Shown piece by piece: positions 28,561 through 38,242 of a stretch of DNA of 64,000 bases. The translations under genes were made by a program, and so were the position numbers. This DNA comes from Lampris incognitus (taxonomy: Eukaryota; Chordata; Actinopteri; Lampriformes; Lampridae), in assembly GCF_029633865.1 (NCBI RefSeq), contig NC_079214.1, positions 24,758,873-24,822,872 on the forward strand, given 5' to 3'. Within the stretch, counting starts at the first letter, position 1, and the number at the start of each line of letters is the position of its first letter. The notes below the pieces were generated by a model that saw only the letters and a list, made by a program, of their open reading frames with translations, searched no databases and was not told the DNA's origin.

Positions 28561-30136
28561 TGCTCTTTCGTGGCATGAAACCATACTGCTGCTAGCTAAT
28601 TGTCCCTCTCCTCTTAACCAAGCTTCCACTACTCTTTCCCATATCATCATGCTGTGGCTGATTAACTTTACATCTCTGTAGTCAGTAAAGCTCTGCACAT
28701 TACCCTTATTCTGGAAAATTGGTACCAGTATGCCTCTTCGCCACTACTCAGGCATCTCCTCCCTTTAAAAGATTGTGTTAAAAATATAGTTAAAAATTCT
28801 CCTAAACACCTCCATGCCTCCACAATATGTCATCTAGACCAACTGCCTTTCCACTCTTCATCCTCTTCATAGTTGTCCTCACTTCCTCCTTGCTAATCCA
28901 CCACACTTCCGGATCCACTATCCCCACATCATCCAACCTTCTCTCTCTTTTTCTTCTTTCATCTGCCCCTCAAAGTACTCCTTCTACCTTCTCAACACAC
29001 TCTCCTCACTTGTCAGCACATTTGCATCTCTATCCTTCATCGCCCTAACCTGCTGCACATCCTTCCCAGCTTGGTCCCTCTTCCTAGCCAATTGGTACAA
29101 GTCCCTTTCTCCTTCCTTAGTGTCCAAACTCTCATACAACTCACCATCTGCCTTCTCCTTTGCCTTCGCCACCTCTCTCTTCACTTTACACATTACATAA
29201 CATTACATTACAGTCATTTAGCCGACGCTTTTATCCAAAGCCACTTACAATAAGTGCATTTAACGTAGGAAATCAGGAGAACTACTAGTCATCAGTACAC
29301 CACATCTCCTTGTACTCCTGTCTACTTTCTTCATCTCTCTGACTATCCCACTTCTTCTTTGCCAACCTCTTCCTCTGTATACTTACCTGTCCTCCCTCAT
29401 TCCCCCACAAAGTCTCATTGTCTTCCTTCCTCTGTCCATATGACACACCAAGTACCTGCCTAGCTGTCTCCCTCACTATTTCTGCAGTGCTTGCCCAGCC
29501 ATCCAGCAACTCTTCACTACCACCCAGTGCCTATCTTAACTCTTCCCTGAACTCCACACAACAGTCTTCCTTCTTCAACTTCCACCATTTGATCCTTGGC
29601 TCTGCCTTCACTTTCTTCCTCTTCTTGATCTCCAAAGTCATCCTACAGACCACCATCCGATGCTGCCTCGCTACGTTCTCCCCTGTCACCATCTTGCAGT
29701 CTCCAATCCCTTTCAGATCATGCCTCTTGCATAAGATATAGTCCACCTGTGTGCACTTTCCTCCACTCTTATGTCACCGTGTTCCTCCCTCTTCTTGAAA
29801 TATGTGTTCACCACAGCCATTTCCATCCTTTTCACAAAATCCACCACCTGTCCCTCCACATTCCTCTCCTTGACACCATACCTGCCCATCACCTCCTCAT
29901 CACCTCTGTTCCCTTCACCAACAAGCCCATTGGAGTCAACTCCAATCAGTACTCTCTCCTCCTTGGGTACACTCTCCACCACTTCATCCAACTCATTCCA
30001 GAATTCTTCTTTCTCTTCCATCTCACTCCAAACTTGCAAAGCATATGCATTGATAACACTCATCATCACACCTTCGATTTCCAGCTTCATACTCATCACT
30101 CTGTCTGACACTCTCTTCACCTCCAGCACACTGGCC
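28561..30136 (-). pseudogene. Expander-type RTE LINE fragment (minus strand)
   Basis: Read on the minus strand the order is: MSMKLEIEGVMMSVINAYA (near 30090), the endonuclease block VLIGVDSNGLVGEGNRGDEE near 29955 (an Asp-Ser-Asn variant of the usual DFN), TYFKKREEHGDIR near 29810, QHRMVVCRMTLEIKKRKK near 29660, and the Lys-rich linker LDTKEGERDLYQLARKRDQA near 29110. Open pieces are 30129-29713, 29746-29531, 29509-29285 and 29193-28984, so there are several frameshifts. The RT end (below 28980) is only partly kept. A 104-bp insert sits at 29192-29295. Confidence 0.85.
29192..29295. mobile_element. Short teleost interspersed repeat (TTTAGCCGACGCTTTTATCC type)
   Basis: A 104-bp insert starting ATTACATAACATTACATTAC and containing TTTAGCCGACGCTTTTATCC followed by AAAGCCACTTACAATAAG, a block I recognise from many fish genomes. 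It is flanked by a 5-bp duplication TACAC (29187-29191, 29296-29300), and LINE sequence is continuous across it. The family classification is uncertain. Confidence 0.7.
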
Positions 30137-30142
30137 CTGCCA

Positions 30143-30455
30143 AATGACAGAAGCTAAGCAGATGTGGACTTGGCTAGTATTTGGATGGGAGGCCTCCTGG
30201 GAACGGGTCACGACCCCTTCAAGTCCATATCCCTGGGATCCTAGGTTGAGCAAATCCTGGGACATCATGCCTTCATATGGGGAATTTGTGCCATCTCCTG
30301 GCAGGGAAAGGTATGACAGCTCTAGGCTAGATCAGTGCGCTAGAGTGCTCGCGCTGTAAACGGAAGATTGCTGGTTCAATTCCCCGACCGGGTCATACCA
30401 AATACTCTAAAAATGATACCCATTGCCTCCTTGCTTGACACTCGGCATCTAGGTT
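30143..30455 (+). mobile_element. 5S rRNA-derived composite SINE (SINE3/AmnSINE type)
   Basis: GAAGCTAAGCAGATGTGGAC and TAGTATTTGGATGGGAGGCC (30152-30195) match the internal promoter half of vertebrate 5S rRNA. About 100 bases on, a tRNA-like segment has an A-box-like TAGATCAGTGCGCTAGAG (near 30327) and a B-box GGTTCAATTCCCC (near 30372). Next is ATACCCATTGCCTCCTTGC, resembling the start of the conserved central domain of such SINEs, where the copy ends. The 5S start is missing and no clean target duplication was found. This is not a functional 5S gene. Confidence 0.78.
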
Positions 30456-30587
30456 TCTATTTAATGAAAGTAAATGGGGACTACAGGTGGAAACAATTAA
30501 TCTTGCTTTCTGTGGCGTATTAACAGTTCATCATCTATTCTCTGTTCATTATTACATGCTGCCTCATCATTACACCATTCCAGACTT

Positions 30588-30636
30588 AGCTTGTGAGACA
30601 TAGCAAAATAGTTATTGTTGCTATGTCTCACAAGCT
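30588..30636. repeat. Perfect 19-bp inverted repeat (hairpin)
   Basis: AGCTTGTGAGACATAGCAA (30588-30606) is exactly inverted at 30618-30636 with an 11-base loop. Degenerate relatives of the arm (GCTTGTGACATGGCAAAAGG near 30652 and ATGGCATAGCAAAAGG near 30737) follow, so it may be the end of a small inverted-repeat element. No function is assigned. Confidence 0.85.
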
Positions 30637-30739
30637 TCGTCTGTATTTTTTGCTTGTGACATGGCAAAAGGGAGACCTCAACATTCCAAATAGAAAATGG
30701 CTACCTAAACGATGCCGTAGAAGAAAAGGTTATTCTATG

Positions 30740-31849
30740 GCATAGCAAAAGGGAAAGGTCCATTAACAGGACATTAACATTTACATTTACAAAGATTGCA
30801 ATGTAAATTTCATTTCAACACATCTTTGTAAACACCCCACAATAAGAAACACAGACAAATGTATCATTGCCATTATATTTGCATCATATGATAGGCTAAA
30901 TTATATGCCAAATAAGCACATTTTACTAACAACTTGTTATCTAGAAGACAGTCAATTGGATTGTTTTGAGTGGCAATCTCAGGTTAATCTGATGTTTCCA
31001 GATGACCCAGCCTTCTCACACAAGTCTTCATTCCATTCATTTCAGGTCGCATTCAAGTAAGCATGCTCAGATTTCAGTTTTTCATTGACTAACTGGACTG
31101 ATTCCCAGAGGCTTGCTGGATAGTTTTGACAGCATCTCCTAGGATAAGAGGCATGGCACCAAAGCAGAAGACTCTTCCTGTCATGGTCACTTGCAGTCAT
31201 TATGGGGTCATCTTATTGCAATACTAAACTTGCATTTAGTAAACACACAGACATTGACAAATCTGTCATTGACAAAATTATTATTTAATTATTATTTATC
31301 AACTCACCAAATTTTAACAGTTTAAACAGCAGAATTACAATGAAAAAAAAACAGACAGTGGGCATTGTTCTTCTCCGTCAATTATTATTTCATTTTAAAA
31401 AATCTCCATTTCACAGAGACCCATAAGAAATCACACATGTTAAAGCAGAATACAATTTTGCAAACAAATTAACAACTTCAAATATTATTAAAATATATTT
31501 TAAAATACCAATTTCAATATTTCTTTTTGTGTTACTGTTGGCATGTTGACCTCATCACTAAATTGACTCGAGTGCTTTGCCTAATGACAGACAATCCCAC
31601 ACTTCTCAACATTAAAATGTCCCATGTTTGTCCTTTGTTTAAACTACCTATACTATGATTAATATAATTAGCCTTTTCACAACATTATGCACCTCTTTTA
31701 AACATTACCTAGGAATTACCTTGCAGTGCAATAACTTTAAAATAACAGTGCAATAACAGAACTTTGCAAATAAAATTTAAAAGAAAAAACTGAGCCACAA
31801 ATGAGTTAGAGAGACCCAATATCGAGATATTAAGGCATAAGGATAGGAG
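30740..31849. other. Unannotated AT-rich stretch
   Basis: About 1.1 kb of AT-rich DNA without recognised coding, repeat or RNA features. Confidence 0.5.
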
Positions 31850-31985
31850 TGAAATCCACAGTGAAAAGATGAAGCTCGCGACACTGCAGACTCTTCAAAA
31901 TAATTAAAGCATTTATTTCTGCTAACGTGACATGTTTCGAGACCAGCTCTTCATTGACAACTTCATCTTTTCACTTTGGATTTTG
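31850..31985 (-). mobile_element. Penelope-like fragment bounded by inverted repeats
   Basis: AGTGAAAAGATGAAG (31860-31874) is exactly inverted at 31961-31975, with partial pairing beyond it. On the minus strand between them is TCAATGAAGAGCTGGTCTCG then AAACATGTC (31959-31931). It has the same layout as the hammerhead-like motif at 57923-57959: a near-CUGAUGA, a short GAG/CTC stem, GAAAC and xxGTC. Assignment to Penelope-like pLTR sequence is by analogy. Confidence 0.45.
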
Positions 31986-32052
31986 CCCTTAGCTCAGCAC
32001 CTGCCCTGGCCGTGGCCGTTCCTCACCTTCCATAGCAGAAGAGTGAGCCCAA

Positions 32053-33206
32053 TTATTTCCTCTTTTCCAGTTCCTCATCTACAACACTTTTAAAGTGCTC
32101 ATAGCTCGTGTACACAACACCTTCAAAACCAGTAGTAGTTGATTTCCTAGTTACTGGGCAATAGGTGAATATCTTCTGGCTACTCCCAGCCAGCAGCTTT
32201 CTCCTTGGAGGGTGTGTACCGCTTCCGCTGCCCACCACACTGAGGTACTTGGCAAGCACTGCATGGCCTCCTCGACTTGTTGGGCATGACTGGTTTGGTT
32301 GTTGGTGCGGGGGGCGGTGCTACCACTGTGAAACTCTGACTGCATGATGGCCCATGAAAACTGATGTTTGGAGCCTGAGGCTGTGCAGGAACCACCAGGA
32401 GCACAGATGCCCCCGACACTGCAGCTCGAATGAAGGTGGCCGTGGCAGGCTTTGGCGGAAGGGGTCGGTGTAGCTCCGCTGGCTGTGGCAGGCTTTGGCT
32501 GAATGGGTGGGTTCCCAGGCTCAGCAGTGGCAGACTCTTGATGAATGGGTCGGCTCACAGGCTCCGGCTCTTCAAAATCCAACCTGCAAATATAAAGCAT
32601 ACGATAAGATTAATGTGCATTTACTTTCATTACCACTTAAAAAACTACTCACATCATTTAAAGGTGTACTTGGCTGTTTGGAGCATTAAAAACAAGATAT
32701 ATAGTGATGACATAGAAAATCACACTACATGATCACTCAGACCCCACTAGATATATGGTCTATTCAAAACACAACTTAATTAATTAGATTGTCTGATATT
32801 CTGCAGAGGTTCCTTTCTGTTTACGTATCTGTTGTGGTTTGAGTGAAACCATAACAAAAACACAAACAGAATGGTAACTCTGCAGACAATTGGACAATCT
32901 AGCTTTGTTCTTTTCAATAGACCGTTTATCTAGTGGGGCCTAAGTGATCTTTAAGTATAATTATCTGTGTAATCGCTTAACATTTTATTTTTAATCGAGC
33001 AAACAGCCTACTCACATCATTTAATCACTGTAAAGATGTAAACATCTTACCTTCTCTTCTCACCATGCCTTTTCCCAGCGACGTGACGAGGCTGCTGATA
33101 CTGCACACTGGTTCTCCTTCGGTGCATGGATTTTCATGTGGCGTGTAAGGTTGGACTTCTCAGTGAAGACCTTGTCACACACACTGCACTGATTTACTCT
33201 GTCCAT
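32053..33206 (-). pseudogene. Broken C2H2 zinc-finger gene, two exons
   Basis: Minus strand. The exon 33206-33051 starts MDRVNQCSVC and encodes one classic C2H2 finger: CSVCDKVF, then LTRHMKIH. Its last part is in a shifted frame ending RHVAGKRHGEKR before a good donor (AAG|GTAAGA, 33051/33050). The acceptor TTTGCAG|G opens exon 2 at 32583, continuing RLDFEEPEPVSRP in frame. Exon 2 encodes a Pro-rich linker, a Cys-rich RPCSACQVPQCGGQRKRYTP segment near 32260, and a C-terminus ending VVDEELEKRK at 32053. At least three frameshifts separate these blocks. A possible upstream exon is at about 34030-33952 (ATG 33985, donor CCAG|GTACAT), but no in-frame join is visible. The family is not identified; it may be a host gene or transposon passenger. 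Confidence 0.5.
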
Positions 33207-34079
33207 GTTGTTGTTCACCCGGTGGAGTGAAACATGAAGAAATATAGGTAATTTGTCTAAAAGCCCATTAGTATTCTAATAGCCTATTTTGCTATCCAAA
33301 ACCATGTGTATCCTAGTCCTATGAGTTAAACTCATTTTATTTCGTAGGCTACTCTCAAATGGCTTACCCTTTAATTGTTAAAACTCAAATAGATTCTATA
33401 GATTGACCTGTATCACACAACACTGTTGATACAAAAATATTAGAAAGTGCAATTTAATTTACGTGACACTGCACACACACAATATTTCTACAGCAGTTAC
33501 CGTAAAGAAACCCTTTCTCAAATACAGTTGAAATGAAACTTCAACAGAATTATTGGGAGACAATATAGAATAGAGGGTAACGTTAGCCTACAACCCACTC
33601 GTTCCTCAGAGGCTGTTTTGTATCGGCTGAGGGGCTGAGAAACATAAGCCTACGGCCCGAATTGAGCTGCCGGTAACTTCAGTGGTACACATCAAGTTAG
33701 ATAAGACAATAATATTGTAAGCTGGACTGTTGTTGGACTGAATAAAGCAAATGAAAGTGTTTGATTTCATGTTTTCTGGCGAGGCTAACAACGGTAGCCT
33801 ACCGACACTTAGCCAAGTCGCGCATCTCGAATAACGTTAGACTGACTGACACTGTTGTCCGATTTCCTAATAATCTCTTAGTAAAACGAAAACCGCTTAA
33901 TCCATAACAAGAACTTATGTTAAGTATAAAAAAGATTGCTATTAAATGTACCTGGAGTCCCGAAAAATGGCAGGGAGACGGACATCAGTTGAGTCGACAG
34001 TTGCCAGTAGGCTAGCACGCTGTCAGTCGATCGGCCCGTGACGAGGCACGCTGACTGGTCGTTGGGGACGGGTGTGCTC

Positions 34080-34202
34080 CTCGCTCAACCATTGGTCCAG
34101 TTGAGGGAAAACCTCGCTCAACCATTGGTCCAGTCGAGGGCAGCTCGCTCAACCATTGGTCCAGTTGAGGGAACCTCGCTCAACCATTGGTCCGGTCGAG
34201 GG
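34080..34202 (-). promoter_or_regulatory. Four-copy CCAAT-box tandem array
   Basis: Four 28-bp units (34080-34107, 34113-34140, 34144-34171, 34175-34202) each contain CTCGCTCAACCATTGGTCC. On the minus strand each has CCAAT (ATTGG at 34091, 34124, 34155, 34186 on plus), spaced 33, 31 and 31 bp. That spacing, about three helical turns, is typical of promoters bound by several NF-Y trimers. The array sits about 50-170 bp upstream of the possible first exon of the minus-strand zinc-finger locus. Promoter function is inference. Confidence 0.6.
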
Positions 34203-34310
34203 CTGATAAAGACTTGGAGGCGCTTTCACTTGGGAACACTGAGTTGCTGCCACAAGTGGTATTGGTGGGCCAGGAGGGGGCAGTCTTCACTCTGCTCCTA
34301 ATAAAAACAA

Positions 34311-34718
34311 CAAATATCAAATCCCAGTGCAGTGACGGGGACACTGTGCTGTAAGGGATGCTATCCTCTGCACGAGACGTTAAACCGAGGTCCTGAATAT
34401 CTGTGGTCATTAAAGATCCCATGGCACTTATCGCAAAGAGGGGGTTCCCCAGTGTCCTGGCAAAATTGCCAACCTGGCTCTCTCCATCTGGCCAGCTAAT
34501 CATCCTCCCATATAATTGGCTCAATGATTCCTCCCGCTCCACCTCAAGCTGATTGTGGTGAGCATTCTCATGCAAAATGGCTGCCATGCATCAACCAGGT
34601 GGGTGCTACACAATGGTGGTAGTTGAATTGAGTGCCCTTCAATGTGAAGCACTTTATGTGTTTAGAAAAGAGCTATATAAATGTAATGATTATCATTATT
34701 ATTATTATTATTATTATC
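34311..34718 (+). mobile_element. V-SINE-like element with L2-type tail
   Basis: Contains GAGACGTTAAACCGAGGTCC, then CTGTGGTCATTAAAGATCCC, ATGGCTGCCATGCATCAACC and GGTGGGTGCTACACA, a set of blocks I recognise from a widespread fish SINE. It ends AGAAAAGAGCTATATAAATG TAATG then (ATT)n, an L2-type tail that lets such SINEs use LINE machinery. The tRNA-like head is not clear, so it is probably 5'-truncated. Confidence 0.7.
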
Positions 34719-34724
34719 ATTATT

Positions 34725-35215
34725 ATAACATCTTCCTTCAGAATTACCCCTACTCCATTTCTCCTCCTACCTGCACCATGGTAGAACAGCTTGAACCCAC
34801 CTCTGATACTCCTGGCCTTACTCTCCCTTCACCTGGCCTCTTCCACACACAGTATATCTACCTTCTGTCTCTCCATCATATCAGCAGCTCTCTCCCTTTA
34901 CCAGTCAAAGTTCTGACTCTCACATCCACACTCCTACCCTTCCACCTCTTCTGCTGCCTCTGGACATGCCTTCTCCCTCTCCTTCTCCTTTGCTCAACAG
35001 TAGCATAGTATCCACCAGCATCCTGCTGGCTAACAGTACTGGTGGCAGTCGTTGGTAACCCTGGCCTCAACCAATCTGGTGTGGAAATCTGATTTATGAT
35101 CCGCATATTTGATTTAGCAGATTTTATGCCAGATGCCCTTCCTGAGGCAACCCTCCCCATTTATCCGGGCTTGGGACCAGCACTAAAAATGCACTGGCTT
35201 GTGCATCCTCAGTGG
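34725..35215 (-). mobile_element. Expander-type LINE 5' leader and ORF start (minus strand)
   Basis: On the minus strand the leader GGTTGCCTCAGGAAGGGCAT (near 35145) runs into a block encoding RGRRHVQRQQKRWKGRSVDV (near 34960) and RVRTLTGKGRELLI (about 34915-34876), the same start as the copy at 8891. The leader overlaps in sequence with the small element at 7563-7843. The remainder of the LINE is absent. It lies directly after the V-SINE-like repeat. Confidence 0.75.
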
Positions 35216-35603
35216 TTGGGGTTTTTTCTTTCATTGTACAGTGGATTAACCAAGGAACAACATTCAATGCCGCAGCTCATATCAAATGCATGGCAGGGTA
35301 AGTTATTTACCTTCACCTGTCTTTTGTGTAATTGTTAACCCGATGTAAGTGTTAGTGGTGTTGCTTGTCACTATTGACTTACATCTATCACCAATGCACA
35401 CCCGCAGATAAACGGCAAAATACAACTTTCCATTTGTGGTTTATAAAGAAATGTCTATTCTATTCTATTCCATATTGTCAAAATCCTGTTCTCATGTAGG
35501 GGCATTTCTGTTTTCCATAGAGCCCTTATCGCGTGACGTAAAAGCTGCGTTGTAAACAAAATGCGCGCGCAGAACGTGTGGCAAAACATAGCCGAGAAAC
35601 AAC

Positions 35604-36019
35604 GTGCGTACCTATGAAACTCGGAAATTAAAGCGTATAAAATTCAAAATTAAACAGAGAAAAGTTAGAAATTTTGAGAAAATGGAAATCTCGGAATATG
35701 TTGAAGGTCTATGCAAGGAGGACAGAAAGCATTACGAGTCGAAACTTACGCTTAGCACTGGAGAAAAACTTCTCGATCTGTTTATGCTGGCTGAAGCTCA
35801 GTGGACAAGTGATATACGAAGTTGCCAAACATCGGCTGGAGCGATGAGACTGAATACCTCATAGACACACCAAGTATATTTACGAAAGAATCAATGAAGG
35901 CATACAAGTCTTTAGAAGCATACGATTACTTTTGGTGGACATGTCCGAGACTGCTTTTACCATCCGTTATCGAAGGAAAACAAGTTTTACTTCATCAGAT
36001 CAAAGGTAAGCCCTCGTAG
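35604..36019 (+). pseudogene. YqaJ-associated protein of an ISL2EU/PHIS-type transposon (5' part)
   Basis: Two overlapping open pieces. The first (from ATG 35682) reads MEISEYVEGLCKEDRKHYES then KLTLSTGEKLLD; after a frame change the second gives NIGWSDETEYLIDTPSIFTK and KAYKSLEAYDYF (35824-35940). I recognise this as the N-terminal part of fish proteins that carry a YqaJ-type nuclease domain and are found in ISL2EU transposons with a THAP transposase. The nuclease domain itself is not reached: the frame enters a splice-donor-like sequence (AAAG|GTAAGC, about 36005). It is probably a relic. Confidence 0.6.
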
Positions 36020-36224
36020 TTTATTTTTTTCTACGGTTGCATTGTTTGTATTCAACAAAAGTTGAATTGTTTGTACGGTTATGAGATCGAAGCTAGAGTC
36101 AAATTATGACCTCAAACATCATGACACAAGAAAGCTGATGGAATCGTTGTCAAACTTGAGGAAAGCCAGGCATTAACAACTCAAACGTTGGTTTGGCAGT
36201 TGCTCTATTAGGACAGTATCACAT

Positions 36225-36486
36225 TTAGAGCTGTTGCGTATGTTCAATCACAATAGTACTTATTTGTGTAAGAAAAGGATACATACCAGATGTGAAATGT
36301 TCTCCGCAAATCTTCGCGTTTGATATTTGACCGTCTTCCAGTCCTTCCGACGGATCGCATGAATCTACGCCTGTCTTCTTCGTTTTTCGATTGGAGTTTT
36401 CCCTTTCGGCATGCGATAAAAATGCAATGTTTGTTTTTACCATCTTTACGATTTGTACAACCGACAGCGCAACAACTGTGAGGCAT
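36225..36486 (-). pseudogene. THAP-domain transposase N-terminus (ISL2EU/PHIS-like)
   Basis: Minus strand from ATG 36486: MPHSCCAVGCTNRKDGKN is the start of a THAP C2CH zinc finger (C-x4-C). After one frameshift the conserved distal part NAKICGEHFTSGMY (C-x2-H) appears in another frame near 36280. THAP domains are the DNA-binding modules of P-element and PHIS/ISL2EU transposases. The gene diverges from the YqaJ-type piece 200 bp away. The rest of the transposase, including any catalytic part, is not recognisable, and a gypsy LTR lies just upstream at 36522. Confidence 0.7.
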
Positions 36487-36521
36487 TTCGTCTCGTTTTA
36501 AATCATTTTCTCCGTGATAAT

Positions 36522-36655
36522 TGTAACGTACTTAAAACGGGACACACGCCTCAGTTGGGAGCCATCTTGTTTATTGCGCGGTGTGAACAGAGCTACGGGT
36601 GCTGTGTAGGGACAGAACAGACTGCAGTTACAGAATGCAAACACAATATGTTACA
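36522..36655 (-). repeat. 3' LTR of the minus-strand Mag-like element
   Basis: A 134-bp segment that on the minus strand runs from TGTAACATATTG to GTACGTTACA, i.e. TGTAAC...GTTACA termini. It is preceded by AATAGGGGAGA, a polypurine tract, and contains an AATAAA near its middle (minus strand, about 36570). The partner LTR is missing, so the call rests on structure. Confidence 0.65.
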
Positions 36656-36964
36656 TCTCCCCTATTAGACAATAATAAACATGCATTGAACTCCACTTGT
36701 GTCAATAAATAAAATACCTGTTTACGTCTAAATGTGATTCTACACACAATAACTCGGAAGGAGTGTTTACCAGTGCTTCACTTTCTCAAGGTGAGAAAAA
36801 CAGCTCAAAACATGAACTCAAACTCTTCAGTCTGTCAGGAGGCTTCACAACTCTGCCCCGCATAGTAGTAAGCTGTTCAGCTGGCCGGGCTGGAGTGGGG
36901 CTCAAAGGTATTTTAGGTGGTGAGTGTGGCAGTTCAGGAAGAGCTGGAGGTTGTGGCTCCTTCT

Positions 36965-37203
36965 CAATTAATTCAATTCAATTCAATTCAATTCAATTTT
37001 ATTGTCATTAAAAACAATGTGCAGGCACATGTTAAAAATGAAATGAGGGCTGTGGCTTCACCAATCAGTGCAAGACAGACACAGAAAAACACAGCAAACA
37101 CAATATAAGATATACACACATGAAGATCAAAGCTAAAAATAAGTTAAAAGAGAGCTGGAGTACAAAATATTTAAAAATATCTGCAGACATATGACATTCA
37201 GAC
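36965..37203 (-). mobile_element. 5'-truncated LINE tail with (AATTC)n end
   Basis: On the minus strand the segment ends TTTTTAATGACAATAAAATT followed by GAATT repeats (36966-37000), a form seen at LINE 3' ends in fish. It interrupts the C-terminal region of the gypsy polyprotein: gypsy-like sequence continues at 36770-36960 (RGRVVKPPDRL block) and above 37205. Confidence 0.65.
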
Positions 37204-37301
37204 ATGCAGTTAGCGGATCTGATAGTTCAGTCCAAGGTTCATCCCAAACCCAATGGCATGGACGGTTGGTGGCTGCGGTGCTTTTGCGGAGGTGTTGGCT
37301 G

Positions 37302-38183
37302 TTAGCGGTACTCCTTGTTCCCACTGTCCACAACATAGGACCGCAGAACACTGTGTGGTTTAACTACAACTCCTGGGGACCATTTGTGGTTGCCAAGGTA
37401 GGGTTGCATCCTAACCTCATCCCCAGGCTTAAGGGCAACACGAGGTTTGCCTGCTCTCTTGCGGTCATAGTAGAACTTTTGGATGTCCTTACTTTTGTCC
37501 AGCAGACGCTTTACTTTGAGAGGTTCATAGGCTGTTGGTGCGAGTAGCACACGAGCAGTAGGCAGCTTATTACATGGCCTCCTGCCCATGAGCAGTTGAG
37601 CCGGCGACAGTCCTACTGACTCAGGTGGAGTAGTTCTGTAGTCCAACAGTGTACGGTGTGTGTCTGGTGCTTTACTCCAAAGCCTCTTCACAGTTTGCCC
37701 TGCATACTCTGCTTCACCATTTGAGTGTGACGTGTGTGGTAAAGATGTCTTGTGTGAAATACCATAATTGTTGTAGAAGTCTTTAAAATCCTCTGAGGAA
37801 TACTGTGGACCATTGTCTGTCCGTAGAGTGGCAGTGTTGCCATGCCTGCTGAACTGAGCTTTCAGAGTCTCTATGGTGGTGCAACTGTGCATGTCTTTCA
37901 GTTCATTAACTTCAATAAATTCTGAGTAGTAATCCACTAGGAGGATATACTGTTTGTCTTCAGACTCAAACAGATCTGATGCCACCTCCTCAAATGGCAG
38001 CTCTTGCATTTCTGTTGGCTTGAGTGGTTGTCTAGGCAGTTTATTTTGGAAATGAGCACACTTGTTGCAATTTCTGACTATTTCTTCGATTTCAGCACTC
38101 ATGCCTGGCCAGTATAGCACTTCACGGGCTCGCTGTTTACTCTTCACTATCCCTAAGTGAGATTGGTGTATAAGCCTTAGCAT
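37302..38183 (-). pseudogene. pol: Integrase of the minus-strand Mag-like element
   Basis: A 293-codon open frame. The HHCC zinc region comes first (HQSHLGIVKSKQRAREVLYW then CNKCAHF). The catalytic core follows with the first Asp in EVASDLFES, the second in LRTDNGPQYSS and the Glu in the SNGEAEYAGQTVKRL block, so the DDE triad is intact. The C-terminal region has WSPGVVV. It would integrate the element's cDNA. The frame itself is open, but the element lacks its 5' end. Confidence 0.88.
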
Positions 38184-38242
38184 GTGCTCTCACATGGTGG
38201 GGGGCACTACTATACGTAGTCCTTTGTATTCAACTTCATCAG

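Noticed and set aside
30152..30195. A 5S rRNA gene
   Set aside because: Only the internal part of 5S is present, with substitutions, and it continues into tRNA-like SINE sequence.
30588..30636. A microRNA precursor
   Set aside because: The stem is only 19 bp with no lower stem, and related arms nearby point to a repeat element.
34080..34202. Regular 28-bp repeats that superficially resemble a CRISPR array
   Set aside because: Spacing between units is only 3-5 bases, there are no unique spacers and no cas genes, and the window is vertebrate-like. The CCAAT content explains the units better.
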